Shown piece by piece: positions 29,491 through 38,083 of a stretch of 64,000 nucleotides of DNA; position 1 is the stretch's first letter, and every line of letters starts with the position of its first letter. This DNA comes from JBKQVT01 sp963804825 (GTDB taxonomy: Bacteria; Planctomycetota; Planctomycetia; Pirellulales; Thermoguttaceae). The notes under the pieces were generated by a model. That model was not told the DNA's origin, searched no databases, and was given only the letters and a program-made list of their open reading frames with translations. The translations under genes were made by a program, and so were the position numbers. The stretch covers positions 1,240,001-1,304,000 of the forward strand of contig CAWDRV010000003.1 of the NCBI GenBank assembly GCA_963804825.1, written 5' to 3'.

Positions 29491-30123
29491 CTAGTACGGC
29501 GAGTACCTTTCCAGTAACGACTCAGTACGTGGAGGAACAGTTATCAATGGTGCTACCGTGCGCATTACGGCGTCAACGTTTGTGTGCGTGTCGGCCGACG
29601 CAACATCAACCTCGACGAAAGGAATCCTGCGTGCGGTGTGGATAGAGCGCCAGTTCGTTAGCCAGGTGCTCTCGTATTCCTCTTGTGAAATGTTAAAGGA
29701 TCGTAGCCATGTGGTGCGCGGGGAGGCCCCTCGTGCGATGCGCCGACCCCTTATCACGCAGTGTGGGGCCGTCAATAGGATATGATGACCGTAATGAAAG
29801 TCGTTGGCATCGTACCATTCCTCCAAGGCTCGCCAGCCGGACTCGCTGAGCAAGGTCATAGCAAGTGCCAAGGGATCAAGGCAACTGCGATCCGCTAGGA
29901 CACTTACACCACTCCGAAGGTACTTCCGAATAAGAACATTCTCCTCTAACTTTTGAAGGGCCAGAAAGTTAGTTATTTCTTCCATCGGTTGTGTAAGATC
30001 AGGCAAAACGATATCGCCGAGAGTCACAAGCGGCATTGACGATCGAAGCTGCTCTGTCAGCCAGGTCAAAACGGTGGTCTTACCGATACCGCCAGCACCC
30101 GAAAAGGCAAGGTAGAAGGCCAT
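29491..30123 (-). CDS. P-loop kinase-like protein (deoxynucleoside/dTMP-kinase fold)
   Basis: The 210-residue protein has a Walker A motif at residues 9-16 (GAGGIGKT) and, near residue 78, VLADRSCLDPLAL. This matches the DR-S motif of deoxynucleoside and thymidylate kinases, where it contacts the phosphate acceptor. A lid-like basic segment, RGRRIARGASPRTTW, follows. It probably phosphorylates a small molecule, perhaps a nucleoside or nucleotide, but the substrate is unknown. AGGAG lies ten bases before the ATG. Being embedded among four radical SAM genes implies a role in the same pathway. Confidence 0.75.
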   Translation of the reverse strand: MAFYLAFSGAGGIGKTTVLTWLTEQLRSSMPLVTLGDIVLPDLTQPMEEITNFLALQKLEENVLIRKYLRSGVSVLADRSCLDPLALAMTLLSESGWRALEEWYDANDFHYGHHILLTAPHCVIRGRRIARGASPRTTWLRSFNISQEEYESTWLTNWRSIHTARRIPFVEVDVASADTHTNVDAVMRTVAPLITVPPRTESLLERYSPY

Positions 30124-30193
30124 TGATTTAGTTCTCCTGATGTCATTGGCAATTGCGGATGTGGACGCGAAAGGGAATCATGGGCAAGGGGTT

Positions 30194-31342
30194 TCACAAC
30201 ACTGGGGGAATCGCAACAATCGTGGGAAGATAATCCAGATGAATCTTCGGCCCGAGCCATCTGTCGTCTGTAGTATAACGCGGCGACGCATACGAGTGAT
30301 GTTGAGATGCTGATGCGGCGTGTGGGCAAAGGGGATCCCGGACATACAGAGAGTGCGCCCAGAGCCAACGTCTTTCGACAGACCCTCCTTTGCACTGCTC
30401 GACCGCGGGGCACCTACAGCATTCGCTCGGAATAGGTGGGAAAGTATATCGAGTGAACGCGTCGGTGTTCAGCAAATCGGGTAGCTCCGTATCTGCAAGC
30501 GTAGTCTCCACCAACCACGGCTCCGTTAGCAAGTATGTCGATGGGGAGATATGCCCGCTAGGCAGGAGTTGACACGACCGCCTAGGCCCTGAATAAGCCC
30601 TGTGACAAACCATGCCAAGGTACTGTCCAATAAGCCGGTCACTGGAACGGACGGCAGAAGACCACGTTGTAAGAAGCGCAAGTGCAGAGAAAACAGATTC
30701 CCTTGTCGGCAGAAACGACCTGTTATCGGTGGTTGGCATATAGAGGTTTATACGCAGGGGAACCTGATACTGCTCCGCAATTCGAAAAAGGCCCCTAAGG
30801 TTCTCTGTGGTCAATGTTTGTGCGGTGCCTATCATTACGAGACTCGTTCTCAGGCCAAGCGTCAGGGCCAACTCGATCGCCTTTATCGCGCGTCGCCACG
30901 TCCCTGACCGCCCTCGCCAGCCATCGTGTGCAGCTTCTTGCGCGAAATCCAACGACACGTCACATTCCGTTATGTGTCGTGCGACAAGAGAAAGCGCATC
31001 GGAGGATAGCTCAATAAACGCTCCATTTGTAGTTACCGCCACGTCGGCCTTCGGAACATATTGCCCACACAAAGCCAAGAGTGTAGGAAACATCGGAGAT
31101 AGAGAGGATTCACCCGTACCGAAGTTGATGGCATGGATGTATTGCGAGTTTGCTGCGAGAAAGTTCTCTGCGAGTGTGACGGGGACTTCTAAGACCTGCG
31201 AATCGCGACGTTCCGTGAGGCTGTAGCAGAACGGGCATGCTAGGTCGCAACGGGTGGTAAAGCCCCAGCCCAGTGTCCAGCGGTCGGTGGACGACGGCTC
31301 GGTTGGCTGGTGTGCAGTTGATGTTAGCGTCAGCGAAGACAT
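30194..31342 (-). CDS. radical SAM/SPASM protein
   Basis: The 382-residue protein has the cluster motif Cys32, Cys36, Cys39 (TTRCDLACPFCYS), the INFGTGESSLSPMF strand where GGE is replaced by GTGES, and a C-terminal SPASM-like set ECCRCPAVEQCKGG with RDPLCP. It is the first gene of the cluster, 70 bases upstream of the kinase-like gene. The ATG at 31342 was chosen because the conserved region begins soon after; a TTG 33 bases upstream is also open. No clear ribosome binding site is seen. The substrate is unknown, and no obvious RiPP precursor was found. Confidence 0.8.
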   Translation of the reverse strand: MSSLTLTSTAHQPTEPSSTDRWTLGWGFTTRCDLACPFCYSLTERRDSQVLEVPVTLAENFLAANSQYIHAINFGTGESSLSPMFPTLLALCGQYVPKADVAVTTNGAFIELSSDALSLVARHITECDVSLDFAQEAAHDGWRGRSGTWRRAIKAIELALTLGLRTSLVMIGTAQTLTTENLRGLFRIAEQYQVPLRINLYMPTTDNRSFLPTRESVFSALALLTTWSSAVRSSDRLIGQYLGMVCHRAYSGPRRSCQLLPSGHISPSTYLLTEPWLVETTLADTELPDLLNTDAFTRYTFPPIPSECCRCPAVEQCKGGSVERRWLWAHSLYVRDPLCPHAASASQHHSYASPRYTTDDRWLGPKIHLDYLPTIVAIPPVL

Positions 31343-31402
31343 GCCAGCAAGTGTAAGAGGTCGGGACCACTCCAAATCAGAGGGCGCAGTCTGCCCAGGC
31401 TG

Positions 31403-31552
31403 TCAGCGATTGACCGCGTTGAACGGAACCTCCAATCGTCCCGCGAAGCCGCATCGCTGCCAATCGACCATCAGACGCAATTCTTTCTTCGGGCAGTAAG
31501 TCGCTTCCCCCTCTACCAGGTGAAAGGCATGTGGCCACTGCCGGAAGTCATA
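31403..31552 (-). pseudogene. short coding fragment of unknown origin
   Basis: A frame of about 49 codons without a start codon reads FRQWPHAFHLVEGEATYCPK, then MVDWQRCGFAGRL, and ends before the radical SAM cluster. The protein-like composition suggests the end of a displaced gene, possibly from a mobile element. I cannot name the family. An internal ATG would give only 22 residues. Confidence 0.3.
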
Positions 31553-31789
31553 ATTTTATCGCGTCTTGTGGCGGTCAACCAGTGATACCTTAGGCGCAAC
31601 AAATGCTAGGCCGATTGCACGAAGACTTCGGGTCGCGAGTTCCGATGTGCAAATCAGGCACCGCTGGAGACACGCCGGCTCGCAGACACGTGGATAGCGG
31701 GTCTGGGATGCATGCCCCGTTGCCAAGCGCTGACGGGGCTCCGGCAGGGAAATAGGAGAGTCGGTCGTGCTAGGGACCACTCTTGCCCC

Positions 31790-32140
31790 CCCCAGGGAAG
31801 TACGTGCGGCACTGCCGCATACGGCTCTTACTTCGGGTGTTTGGTGTAGAAGCGTTGGTTGAGATAGCGATGCAGGACCCTGGGGATCGGTGGTAGCCAT
31901 TCATTCGGCATCATCCGTAGTTGCGGAGCGCCATGAGTGATATGCGGTTGCTCTCCGTGCCGAATATCGTGCAGCCAATGAGGATGCGTGGCGCGGTTGG
32001 TTGGGCTCGATCGAGGCCGATGATCGGCATCGTGCTTGCGTTCGCGGTCTTGATCAGCTTCCGCCGCTGCCCCGTTCGGCTCCGTATCCACTTCGACGCC
32101 TCGACTTTGTGAAAGCCGAACCCCGCGTCGCTGCGACACC
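31790..32140 (-). mobile_element. probable group II intron 3' remnant
   Basis: On the minus strand a frame ends RVLHRYLNQRFYTKHPK and a stop. It is followed by a hairpin GAGCCGTATGCGG-CAGT-CCGCACGTAC (31800-31827) and then a G-run. This resembles domain V, which follows the maturase gene of bacterial group II introns, but the basal strand GGTTC is missing. The upstream maturase is not intact. Together with the IS66 remnant it marks the island as a site of repeated insertion. The assignment rests on pattern memory and needs a covariance-model search. Confidence 0.4.
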
Positions 32141-32192
32141 CCGACGCGCCTACGGCGGGAAGGAGGAGAATCCTCGGAAGTGTGAAAAGATG

Positions 32193-33476
32193 CTAATTGG
32201 TGGTGCCGGTTGCCTGGAGAAGATGGCCCTGGCCGACCTTGCCGTTCGCCCCGTCCGGCGGGGCGGGCAAGGACTGGATCGCCAAGGTGCAGTCGTGGAT
32301 CTCGATGTGGGTGTAGACGCCCAGTGTCAACCGAATGTCGCTGTGGCGGGCCAAGGTCTGGGCCATCTTGGGCGAGATGCCGGCCCGCTCAAGATTCGTG
32401 ATGAACAGATGCCGCATGCTGTGGAAATCGGCAAACAGCCCTCGGTGGTCGCGGTAGCAGAGGTAGTCGGTTCTCAGCCGCTCGGCACGTTCCTCGGCCG
32501 TCTCGGCTTCGTCCAGCCAGTTGTCTCGGGCGGCCGCCAGATCGCGCTCCATCATTTTGAACGCCCTCCGCTCCGGGCAGCCGGGAACCAGCTTCGAGAT
32601 CGGGAATAGCAACTGGCACGGATCGACGCACGGCTTGGCAGCCAGCCACTCCCGCAGTTGCCGGGCCAATTCCGGGTGCAGTACCAGCGTGTCCTTGCGG
32701 CGGTGCTTGCTGTGGCGAGCCTCGATCGTGGCGGTAGGCGGATCGTCGTCCAACCGCAGGGACTCCGGCGTCAGGCTGCTGATTTCCGACTTGCGAAAGC
32801 CGGTCCAGGCGGCCAGGATGTAGAGCATCGCCCGATCGGGACCGGGTAGGCCCTCGACGCGCTTTCCGTTGCGGGCCGCCTCGACCAGCCGGTGGAACTC
32901 CTCGCTCGAAAGCGCCCGCCGGTCGTGGCGTCTGTCGGCGCGGACGTTCAACCCCGCAAGGTGAAGGAGGGGATCGGTGGGCGTGCGTCGCTCCCGGACC
33001 AGCCAGCGGGTGAACTGCTTGGCCGCCCGGAGATAGTGGTTGTAAGTCTGCGGGCTAGAGCCGTCGCGAAGCATTTGGCCCAGGAAGTCTAACGCGCCGT
33101 CGGCGGTGATTTCTCCGATCATCTTCCAGTGCTGCGAGTCAAGCACCTTCTTGATCCGACTGACGACCCCTTTCGTATGCACCGGATTTATGCCCCGGTT
33201 GGCCTGATGCTTCTCGAACTCGGCAACGTGCTGCACAAGCGGGCGTTTGCGTTGCCCTTCGGTGGGATCGATCAGACCGGCCTTCGTGCGTTCGACCCGC
33301 TGCACGATCTGATTAAGCATCGCCTGGGCGGCCATCTTGTCAACAGCCAAAGGGACGCGTTTCAGCCGTCCGTTGACGTCCCGATACTGGCCCCACCATT
33401 TGTTCGACTTCTTCTTGATCCGTTGCCCGGTTCTCGGGCTGGTGATCGTCACGCGCTTTTTGTAAAGACTTGCCAT
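32193..33476 (-). CDS. int: tyrosine recombinase (prophage integrase)
   Basis: The 427-residue protein has the full catalytic set: Arg228 (WTGFRKSEI), His352 and Arg355 (HSMRHLF), His378 (LARHSD) and Tyr388 (LGVYTH). An N-terminal arm-binding and SAM-like core-binding region precedes it. It would catalyse phage integration and excision by strand exchange through a 3'-phosphotyrosine. GGAGG precedes the start. It is transcribed leftward behind an HTH gene and marks the left end of the prophage; the attachment site is expected between about 31.4 and 32.2 kb. No att repeat could be confirmed because the right end is outside the window. Confidence 0.95.
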   Translation of the reverse strand: MASLYKKRVTITSPRTGQRIKKKSNKWWGQYRDVNGRLKRVPLAVDKMAAQAMLNQIVQRVERTKAGLIDPTEGQRKRPLVQHVAEFEKHQANRGINPVHTKGVVSRIKKVLDSQHWKMIGEITADGALDFLGQMLRDGSSPQTYNHYLRAAKQFTRWLVRERRTPTDPLLHLAGLNVRADRRHDRRALSSEEFHRLVEAARNGKRVEGLPGPDRAMLYILAAWTGFRKSEISSLTPESLRLDDDPPTATIEARHSKHRRKDTLVLHPELARQLREWLAAKPCVDPCQLLFPISKLVPGCPERRAFKMMERDLAAARDNWLDEAETAEERAERLRTDYLCYRDHRGLFADFHSMRHLFITNLERAGISPKMAQTLARHSDIRLTLGVYTHIEIHDCTLAIQSLPAPPDGANGKVGQGHLLQATGTTN

Positions 33477-33489
33477 GCATGTTCCTCCA

Positions 33490-33876
33490 TCATGTCTTGG
33501 GGATTGAGTATTCCAAAGCAGGACGAGTGTTGCTCGACGGCACGGAAAAGCAAGCCAAGCGGGCGGAAGTTATGGAGGAATTCTGGAACGATGGCTCGTT
33601 GTGTGGTTGCAATTCCGTTCTGGCCTCCCACGCAGTGCGGTCCGGGCAGCCCGCGGCGACCCAGGCCCGCAGTTCGTCAGGGCGCCAAAATGCGGCATGT
33701 CCCAAGCGGATGGCTCGTGGTATCCTGCCCATGGTATCCCACATTCGCCAGGTGCGAGTCGAAATGCTGCACAGCGCGGCAGCGTGGGGCGCGCGGAGCA
33801 GGAGAAGCATCGATATCGCGCCACAACATGACCGGCAACCGTTGGTTGGGCAGAGGCTCTCGGTAGCTAAGGACAT
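33490..33876 (-). CDS. excisionase-like helix-turn-helix protein
   Basis: The protein has up to 128 residues; an internal ATG at 33810 would give 106. Residues about 30-85 match MerR/excisionase-type HTH proteins of planctomycete phages: AAALCSISTRTWRMWDTMGR, then RAIRLGHAAFWRPDELRAWV and GCPDRTAWE. Such proteins bind DNA next to attachment sites and favour excision. It lies 13 bases upstream of the integrase gene on the same strand, as xis-int pairs often do. The tail beyond the HTH is not conserved in my view. Confidence 0.65.
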   Translation of the reverse strand: MSLATESLCPTNGCRSCCGAISMLLLLRAPHAAALCSISTRTWRMWDTMGRIPRAIRLGHAAFWRPDELRAWVAAGCPDRTAWEARTELQPHNEPSFQNSSITSARLACFSVPSSNTRPALEYSIPKT

Positions 33877-33994
33877 CTCGCTTATTCGTCAGAAGGTCGG
33901 TCGGTGTGATTCGGGCAAAGTCGCAACGCGAACTGATCACGTCGTCTGCCTATTTGTTTACCTACCGGACCGAAGGGCGAACTGGCGGAAATAA

Positions 33995-34284
33995 TTTGGA
34001 AAAGGTCTTGTCACTTATGGAGAGCAGGTTGAACTTGACGGGTTCAGCGACAGGCCAACCTAGCCTGGTTTGGGCACGTCACCAGGGCGAGGGTGACGCA
34101 GATCATGAATCTGCTGTGCCTGGCTCCCGACATCCCAGAGGACCTGTTATTCTTGGCCCGCGTGGGACGTGGCCGTGACCCAATTCACGAACGCCAATTG
34201 CGGCCGATCACCGCAGTGGCCGAATGGCGAAAACAACGACGACTGTGGCGTGATGTCGCAAGTCGTTTATCTGTAACGACTTAA
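33995..34284 (+). pseudogene. fragment of a HTH protein associated with recombinases
   Basis: Conserved sequence GHVTRARVTQIMNLLCLAPD then RGRDPIHERQLRPI matches a planctomycete HTH domain often found beside recombinase genes. The frame is joined by a single missing G near 34058 to the preceding segment GLVTYGEQVELDGFSD. No start codon or upstream part exists, so it is probably a remnant, perhaps of an earlier integrated element. Its end overlaps a possible operator. Confidence 0.5.
34260..34282. promoter_or_regulatory. inverted repeat upstream of the phage repressor
   Basis: AAGTCGTT and AACGACTT form a perfect 8-bp inverted repeat with a 7-base spacer, 24 bases before a good -35 box. It may be an operator for the repressor encoded just downstream. 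Confidence 0.4.
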
Positions 34285-34305
34285 TGGTGTTTAATGCCAA
34301 CTAGT

Positions 34306-34333
34306 TTGCATTGGTGGCCAATTTTGATATACT
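34306..34333 (+). promoter_or_regulatory. sigma-70-type promoter of the phage repressor
   Basis: TTGCAT (34306-34311) and TATACT (34328-34333) are separated by 16 bases, close to the sigma-70 consensus, and lie about 60 bases before the repressor start in an AT-rich stretch. Confidence 0.6.
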
Positions 34334-34392
34334 CATCCAATCGTGCTGATAGGCATTAGCCTCAACGTGGTCTCTAGCCATATCAACGCAGA

Positions 34393-35054
34393 ATGGATGA
34401 CCTTCCCAAGAAGAGGGGGCGGCAACCAGTCCCCGATCTGACCGATACCCAGCGGCGCGTGTTGCGTGAAGTCCGAAACTTCATCGTTCAGCACGAGTTT
34501 CCCCCACCGCGCAGGAACTTGCGACCGTGCTTGGCGTGTCGCCTGCCACCGCCCACGAGCAGGTCAGTCAGCTCGTCCGCAAGGGATTCATCAGGCGCGT
34601 GCCCGGCAAAGCTCGAGGGATTGCTGTTCTGCGCGAGCCGGACGACGAGCCGGCCGACCTCGTTGCGGTGGAACTGTACGGCATGGTCACCGCCGGTCCG
34701 CTGTCGCTCGCCGAGGAGAACATTCTGGGCGAGGTAATGGTCAATCGGGGGCTGGTCAGGTCAGGCCCTCACTTTGCTCTTCGGGTAACCGGAGACAGTA
34801 TGCAAGGCGCCGCGATCCGCGATGGTGATATCGTGATCGTGCGTCAGCAGCCTATTGCGCAGAATGGTGACATCGTCGTCGCGCAAGTCGGCGATGACGC
34901 CACGCTAAAACGCCTATCGATCCGCGAACACGAAATTGAGCTGCGCCCGGAGAACCCTGACTTCGCGCCCATTTCTATTGGCCCAGATGATGACCTGCGA
35001 ATCCTCGGCAAGGTCGTCGCAGTCCGACGACAAGGGAGCCTGCCGAATAGATAG
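34393..35054 (+). CDS. LexA/CI-like self-cleaving repressor (one frameshift)
   Basis: The protein has about 220 residues. It starts with a LexA-type winged helix (LTDTQRRVLREVRNFIVQHE, then LGVSPATAHEQVSQLVRKG). The S24 peptidase domain follows, with cleavage site VTAGPL, nucleophile serine in VTGDSM and lysine in ATLKRL. One base is missing from a C-run near 34501-34505: five C where six restore FPPTAQEL. Such proteins repress genes until RecA-stimulated self-cleavage after DNA damage. Its place near the integrase and before unknown genes suggests it is the prophage's lysogeny repressor. Confidence 0.85.
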
Positions 35055-35073
35055 CTTCTAAAGGAAAGCACAG

Positions 35074-36345
35074 ATGAAGAATCAAGCACTGGTGGCGGCA
35101 AAGGGCCGCAAGGTTACCGTTGTCCAAGACACTTCCGGTCGGAAGTTCTGGGCAAACGAGCTTGAAGTGGCGTACGACCAAGTTGTGGAGCAGGTTGGCC
35201 AGCCCGGTTTTGCACAGGCATGGCTCGACAAGAGAAACGGCCGGCAGCTCGAGATGATACGAAAGAACATGGGCCGGGAGGCGAAGGCTGGACGGATCAA
35301 GAGGAAGAAGGATGAATCACGGCCGAAGCCTGAGACTCTTCTCCCGTATGTGCTCGTTCAAGAGTTCGCTAAGTTCAAATCCAAGCTCGCGACCGTCGAG
35401 GTCGCCCAGAGCCTGCTGCCGCCCGATGTGATGGACTCGTGTAGTAAGGGAGACGACGACTACGACACGCTGGCGCTAATGTTCGCGATCTTCCATCTCG
35501 CTCCGTTCGAGCTGCGCCGGGTTCTTCACATCGACAAGATTTACAAGAGCGGTTTCGCCCGTATGAAGATGAAGGACGGTCCGCGCCGCCCCTCGCATCC
35601 CCTGATCGATTTCCTGGCTCAGGACGGCTTGCAAGAACTCCTCACGCAATTCGATAAGTCGAGGAAGGACGGTCGGACGAGCGAAATGAAGAACATCTTG
35701 CAGGATGGAGACCACGACATGGTCTTTATTCGGCGTTGCGAACGTCCAAGCCTGATCCTCCAAGGAAACATGGTTCTCCACGGATATCGTCCGGAATGGA
35801 TCGTGTTGATCTTCTTCGACGGCGCGAAGCGAGTGAATATCGCATCCCTCAGCGTTGACGCCTCGTTGGAAATCGCCAATTTAATCGCATCGGAGTACTA
35901 CGGGAAGAAATGCGAGTACGTGAATGAAAGCGAGATCACCTACGCGAGGCAATTAGAGCGGCTTCTCGATCTGCTGAAGAAAGACCAGGAAGAACAACTC
36001 GCTTGGGTGGAGATTCTGCTCGGTAGCACGCCACTTAATGGTGAATGCGGGATGAAACTTAGTGATCCGGAGTCCCATTCGATCGGTCCTGCCGTTCGGC
36101 AATTTGAGACGGCCATTGGCAGTTTGGCAAACCTCGATGCCATTCACAGTATCAAGGTACTGTATGCTAAGAAGCATGTGAGCCTTATCCCTGAAAAGGT
36201 GGAGGGAACTGAGGATGAATTTGTCGTCCGCTACTCGGACCATCGGCTGATCCCAAGGGAGCGATTGGCTTTTGAGAAGTACATGAGAAGCACACATGCG
36301 ATCCCGGTCCTCTCGACGGAAAAGCGATTCAAACGTTCCTCGTGA
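35074..36345 (+). CDS. unknown protein, first of a three-gene cassette
   Basis: The 423-residue protein matches no family I know. The first 80 residues are basic and helical. The centre has alternating hydrophobic strands (PEWIVLIFFDGAKRVNIASL). The C-terminal third has SIKVLYAKKHVSLIPEKVEG and YSDHRLIPRERLAFEKYM. AAGGAAAG precedes the ATG, 19 bases after the repressor stop, so it is likely co-transcribed with the repressor. The position in the accessory zone of a prophage is where superinfection-exclusion and defence genes are often found, but no catalytic motif is visible. Confidence 0.65.
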   Translation: MKNQALVAAKGRKVTVVQDTSGRKFWANELEVAYDQVVEQVGQPGFAQAWLDKRNGRQLEMIRKNMGREAKAGRIKRKKDESRPKPETLLPYVLVQEFAKFKSKLATVEVAQSLLPPDVMDSCSKGDDDYDTLALMFAIFHLAPFELRRVLHIDKIYKSGFARMKMKDGPRRPSHPLIDFLAQDGLQELLTQFDKSRKDGRTSEMKNILQDGDHDMVFIRRCERPSLILQGNMVLHGYRPEWIVLIFFDGAKRVNIASLSVDASLEIANLIASEYYGKKCEYVNESEITYARQLERLLDLLKKDQEEQLAWVEILLGSTPLNGECGMKLSDPESHSIGPAVRQFETAIGSLANLDAIHSIKVLYAKKHVSLIPEKVEGTEDEFVVRYSDHRLIPRERLAFEKYMRSTHAIPVLSTEKRFKRSS

Positions 36346-37033
36346 ACACATTGTCCGCCTAATGCAGGATGGCGCTTTGCTGGGCACGCTCTCCGACGGC
36401 TTACTTGACGCCGTTGAGCGTCTCCGTGTTCTTGGCGTCATCGAGACAGATTCCCGAGTGTATGTGAAGTGCGCGAATCCCGAGGACAGCGACTTTCCAC
36501 CGCGTAACCGGGATTGTCGGGGACGAGTCTATATTCCCGACGAACGACTCTGGGACTCAGGGGGAGAGCTGCGATGTCCCGAGTGTGAGCGTTCCGTATT
36601 TCCCGACCAGTACCGCAAGCGGCGTTTTTCCGAGCTGCGGGTGCATGTCCTCTGCGATGGAGTTATGACGTTTCTCACAGGGCTTCTCGCTGAACTTGAC
36701 TCGGGCGTTCGGCAGAGTGGGGAAGGCGTCCTGAACCTAAAGGTCGGCGATGATGCCGCAATGGTCTGCGTCGTGGACTACTGCCAGGACCCGAAAGCCC
36801 TTTCTCGCGATCGCGCCTCGCACTGCCCGACCTGCTATGTCGTCGTTAATGCACGGGACTTCGAGGCGCGGTTCCTGAAAGAAGACTGGGTTCACCGCGT
36901 CTTGCTGGCAGACCTGATCAGCGGCACCACAAATCTCGCCAACCTCGTCCGATCAGCAGTTCAACAGGGTGAGCCACCTACCCTGCGGCACGTATCTGTT
37001 CCTGTCTGCGACAAGCGCCACTCTCCGTGGTGA
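36296..37033 (+). CDS. unknown protein with a zinc-finger-like motif
   Basis: The 245-residue protein overlaps the preceding gene by 50 bases. Residues about 90-105 contain RCPECERSVFP, half of a possible zinc ribbon, and further cysteines occur in VDYCQ and HCPTCYVVV (residues about 165-185). A winged-helix-like stretch (LLDAVERLRVLGVIETDSRV) is near the N-terminus. The start at 36296 follows GAGAAG; an ATG at 36363 is an alternative. It could also be read as a frameshifted extension of the gene before it. Function unknown. Confidence 0.55.
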   Translation: MRSRSSRRKSDSNVPREHIVRLMQDGALLGTLSDGLLDAVERLRVLGVIETDSRVYVKCANPEDSDFPPRNRDCRGRVYIPDERLWDSGGELRCPECERSVFPDQYRKRRFSELRVHVLCDGVMTFLTGLLAELDSGVRQSGEGVLNLKVGDDAAMVCVVDYCQDPKALSRDRASHCPTCYVVVNARDFEARFLKEDWVHRVLLADLISGTTNLANLVRSAVQQGEPPTLRHVSVPVCDKRHSPW

Positions 37034-37488
37034 TGGAACCCGCTAAGCCGCCAGCAGTCGGCCGACGTTTCGTTGTTGAGGTCGGTGAGAGCATTGTGCG
37101 TATCGAGGGAATTAAGGTGATTGCCAAACAGGCCGGTCCTCGCCTCATCATCTTCCAGATGCTGTGGAAGCAATTCCTCGGCGATTTGCAGCGACGCCTT
37201 CCACCGGCCGACTTCACCGCCATACCAATAGGCAAGTTGATGGCTGAACTGGAGACACAGACCGGGAGGCGATATCCCGACGAGACTGCTGTGCGACGAA
37301 CAATCAACTATCTGCAAGCCAACATCGAGAAGACGCTGAAGGAGACCGTGGGCATCCCCATCGACCGCGAAGATGTCGTGCAGACTTGTGATAAGACGGG
37401 ACAGCTTGATTCCAGTTTCGGCTATCGGATCAACCCGTTTACCGTCGCTGCCCGCCCGTTTCAGCCGGACGTTTCGCAAGAATCTTAG
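37027..37488 (+). CDS. unknown protein with a possible winged-helix region
   Basis: The 153-residue protein overlaps the previous gene by seven bases, so the three unknown genes form one unit. Residues 30-60 (VIAKQAGPRLIIFQMLWKQF) and 70-115 (LMAELETQTGRRYPDETAVR, then YLQANIEKTLKET) are helical and could form a DNA-binding fold. It ends before a leader hairpin. I cannot assign a function. Confidence 0.55.
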   Translation: MVMEPAKPPAVGRRFVVEVGESIVRIEGIKVIAKQAGPRLIIFQMLWKQFLGDLQRRLPPADFTAIPIGKLMAELETQTGRRYPDETAVRRTINYLQANIEKTLKETVGIPIDREDVVQTCDKTGQLDSSFGYRINPFTVAARPFQPDVSQES

Positions 37489-37610
37489 ACTCTTCGCATC
37501 GATCCTGCCGAGACTCTGGGCTTCTCGGCAAAGAAGGGCGGCGCAGGCCCGACGTTTCTCATCCCTTCCAGACCTTTCCTCCAAGTTTAGACTGCTTCTT
37601 AAGACAATTG

Positions 37611-37653
37611 ATTTCAGGATTTACGTCAGCGGCGCCAAGCCGCGTCCTGAAAT
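37611..37653 (+). promoter_or_regulatory. leader hairpin next to the ribosome binding site
   Basis: ATTTCAGGA (37611-37619) pairs perfectly with TCCTGAAAT (37645-37653), and an inner GCGG/CCGC pairing is possible. The stem ends two bases before the GGAGG of the next gene, so folding could control its translation. Confidence 0.45.
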
Positions 37654-37664
37654 TGGAGGTTCTT

Positions 37665-38033
37665 ATGGAGCATGTGTTGCCGAGGCAGCGTCGGCCCCCA
37701 GGGGCTGGTGCCGCAGCGGTGCCCACGAGTCGGTCGCTATCTCCGAACCTGCGCTACATATTCGACTACATGTGGCGGATGGGCTACGGAACGATCCGCG
37801 GACTCCACGTCCGCGATGGCGATCTTCTCTTGGACCCGCCTTTCCTTCCCGTCCGCAAGGCCCGTCTTTCTGAGGAAGCCTGGCCGCGCCGGAAGTCTGC
37901 CAACGCGGACTATCCCCTGAAGCGCGAGCACATCCGCTTTCACGAGGAACTCGTGGCTTTTGGTACGGGTGTCGTCGACGTCAAGGTCGTATCCGGGATG
38001 CCCGTCGACCTCGACCTGTATGAGCAGCCGTAG
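37665..38033 (+). CDS. unknown phage protein
   Basis: The 122-residue basic protein includes SPNLRYIFDYMWRMGYGTIR and REHIRFHEELVAFGTGVVDV. GGAGGT lies five bases before the chosen ATG, which is better than an earlier in-frame start without a binding site. The pattern suggests a small nucleic-acid-binding protein of the early region, but I do not recognise a family. Confidence 0.6.
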   Translation: MEHVLPRQRRPPGAGAAAVPTSRSLSPNLRYIFDYMWRMGYGTIRGLHVRDGDLLLDPPFLPVRKARLSEEAWPRRKSANADYPLKREHIRFHEELVAFGTGVVDVKVVSGMPVDLDLYEQP

Positions 38034-38083
38034 AGTCTGCTCTCGTGCCACAGTCAGTTTCGATTCCAGACAACTAACCGACC

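Noticed and set aside
30124..30190. A 12-residue frame (MIPFRVHIRNCQ) in the radical SAM cluster as a RiPP precursor
   Set aside because: It has no ribosome binding site, is extremely short, and lies in the leader of the kinase-like gene; chance occurrence is likely.
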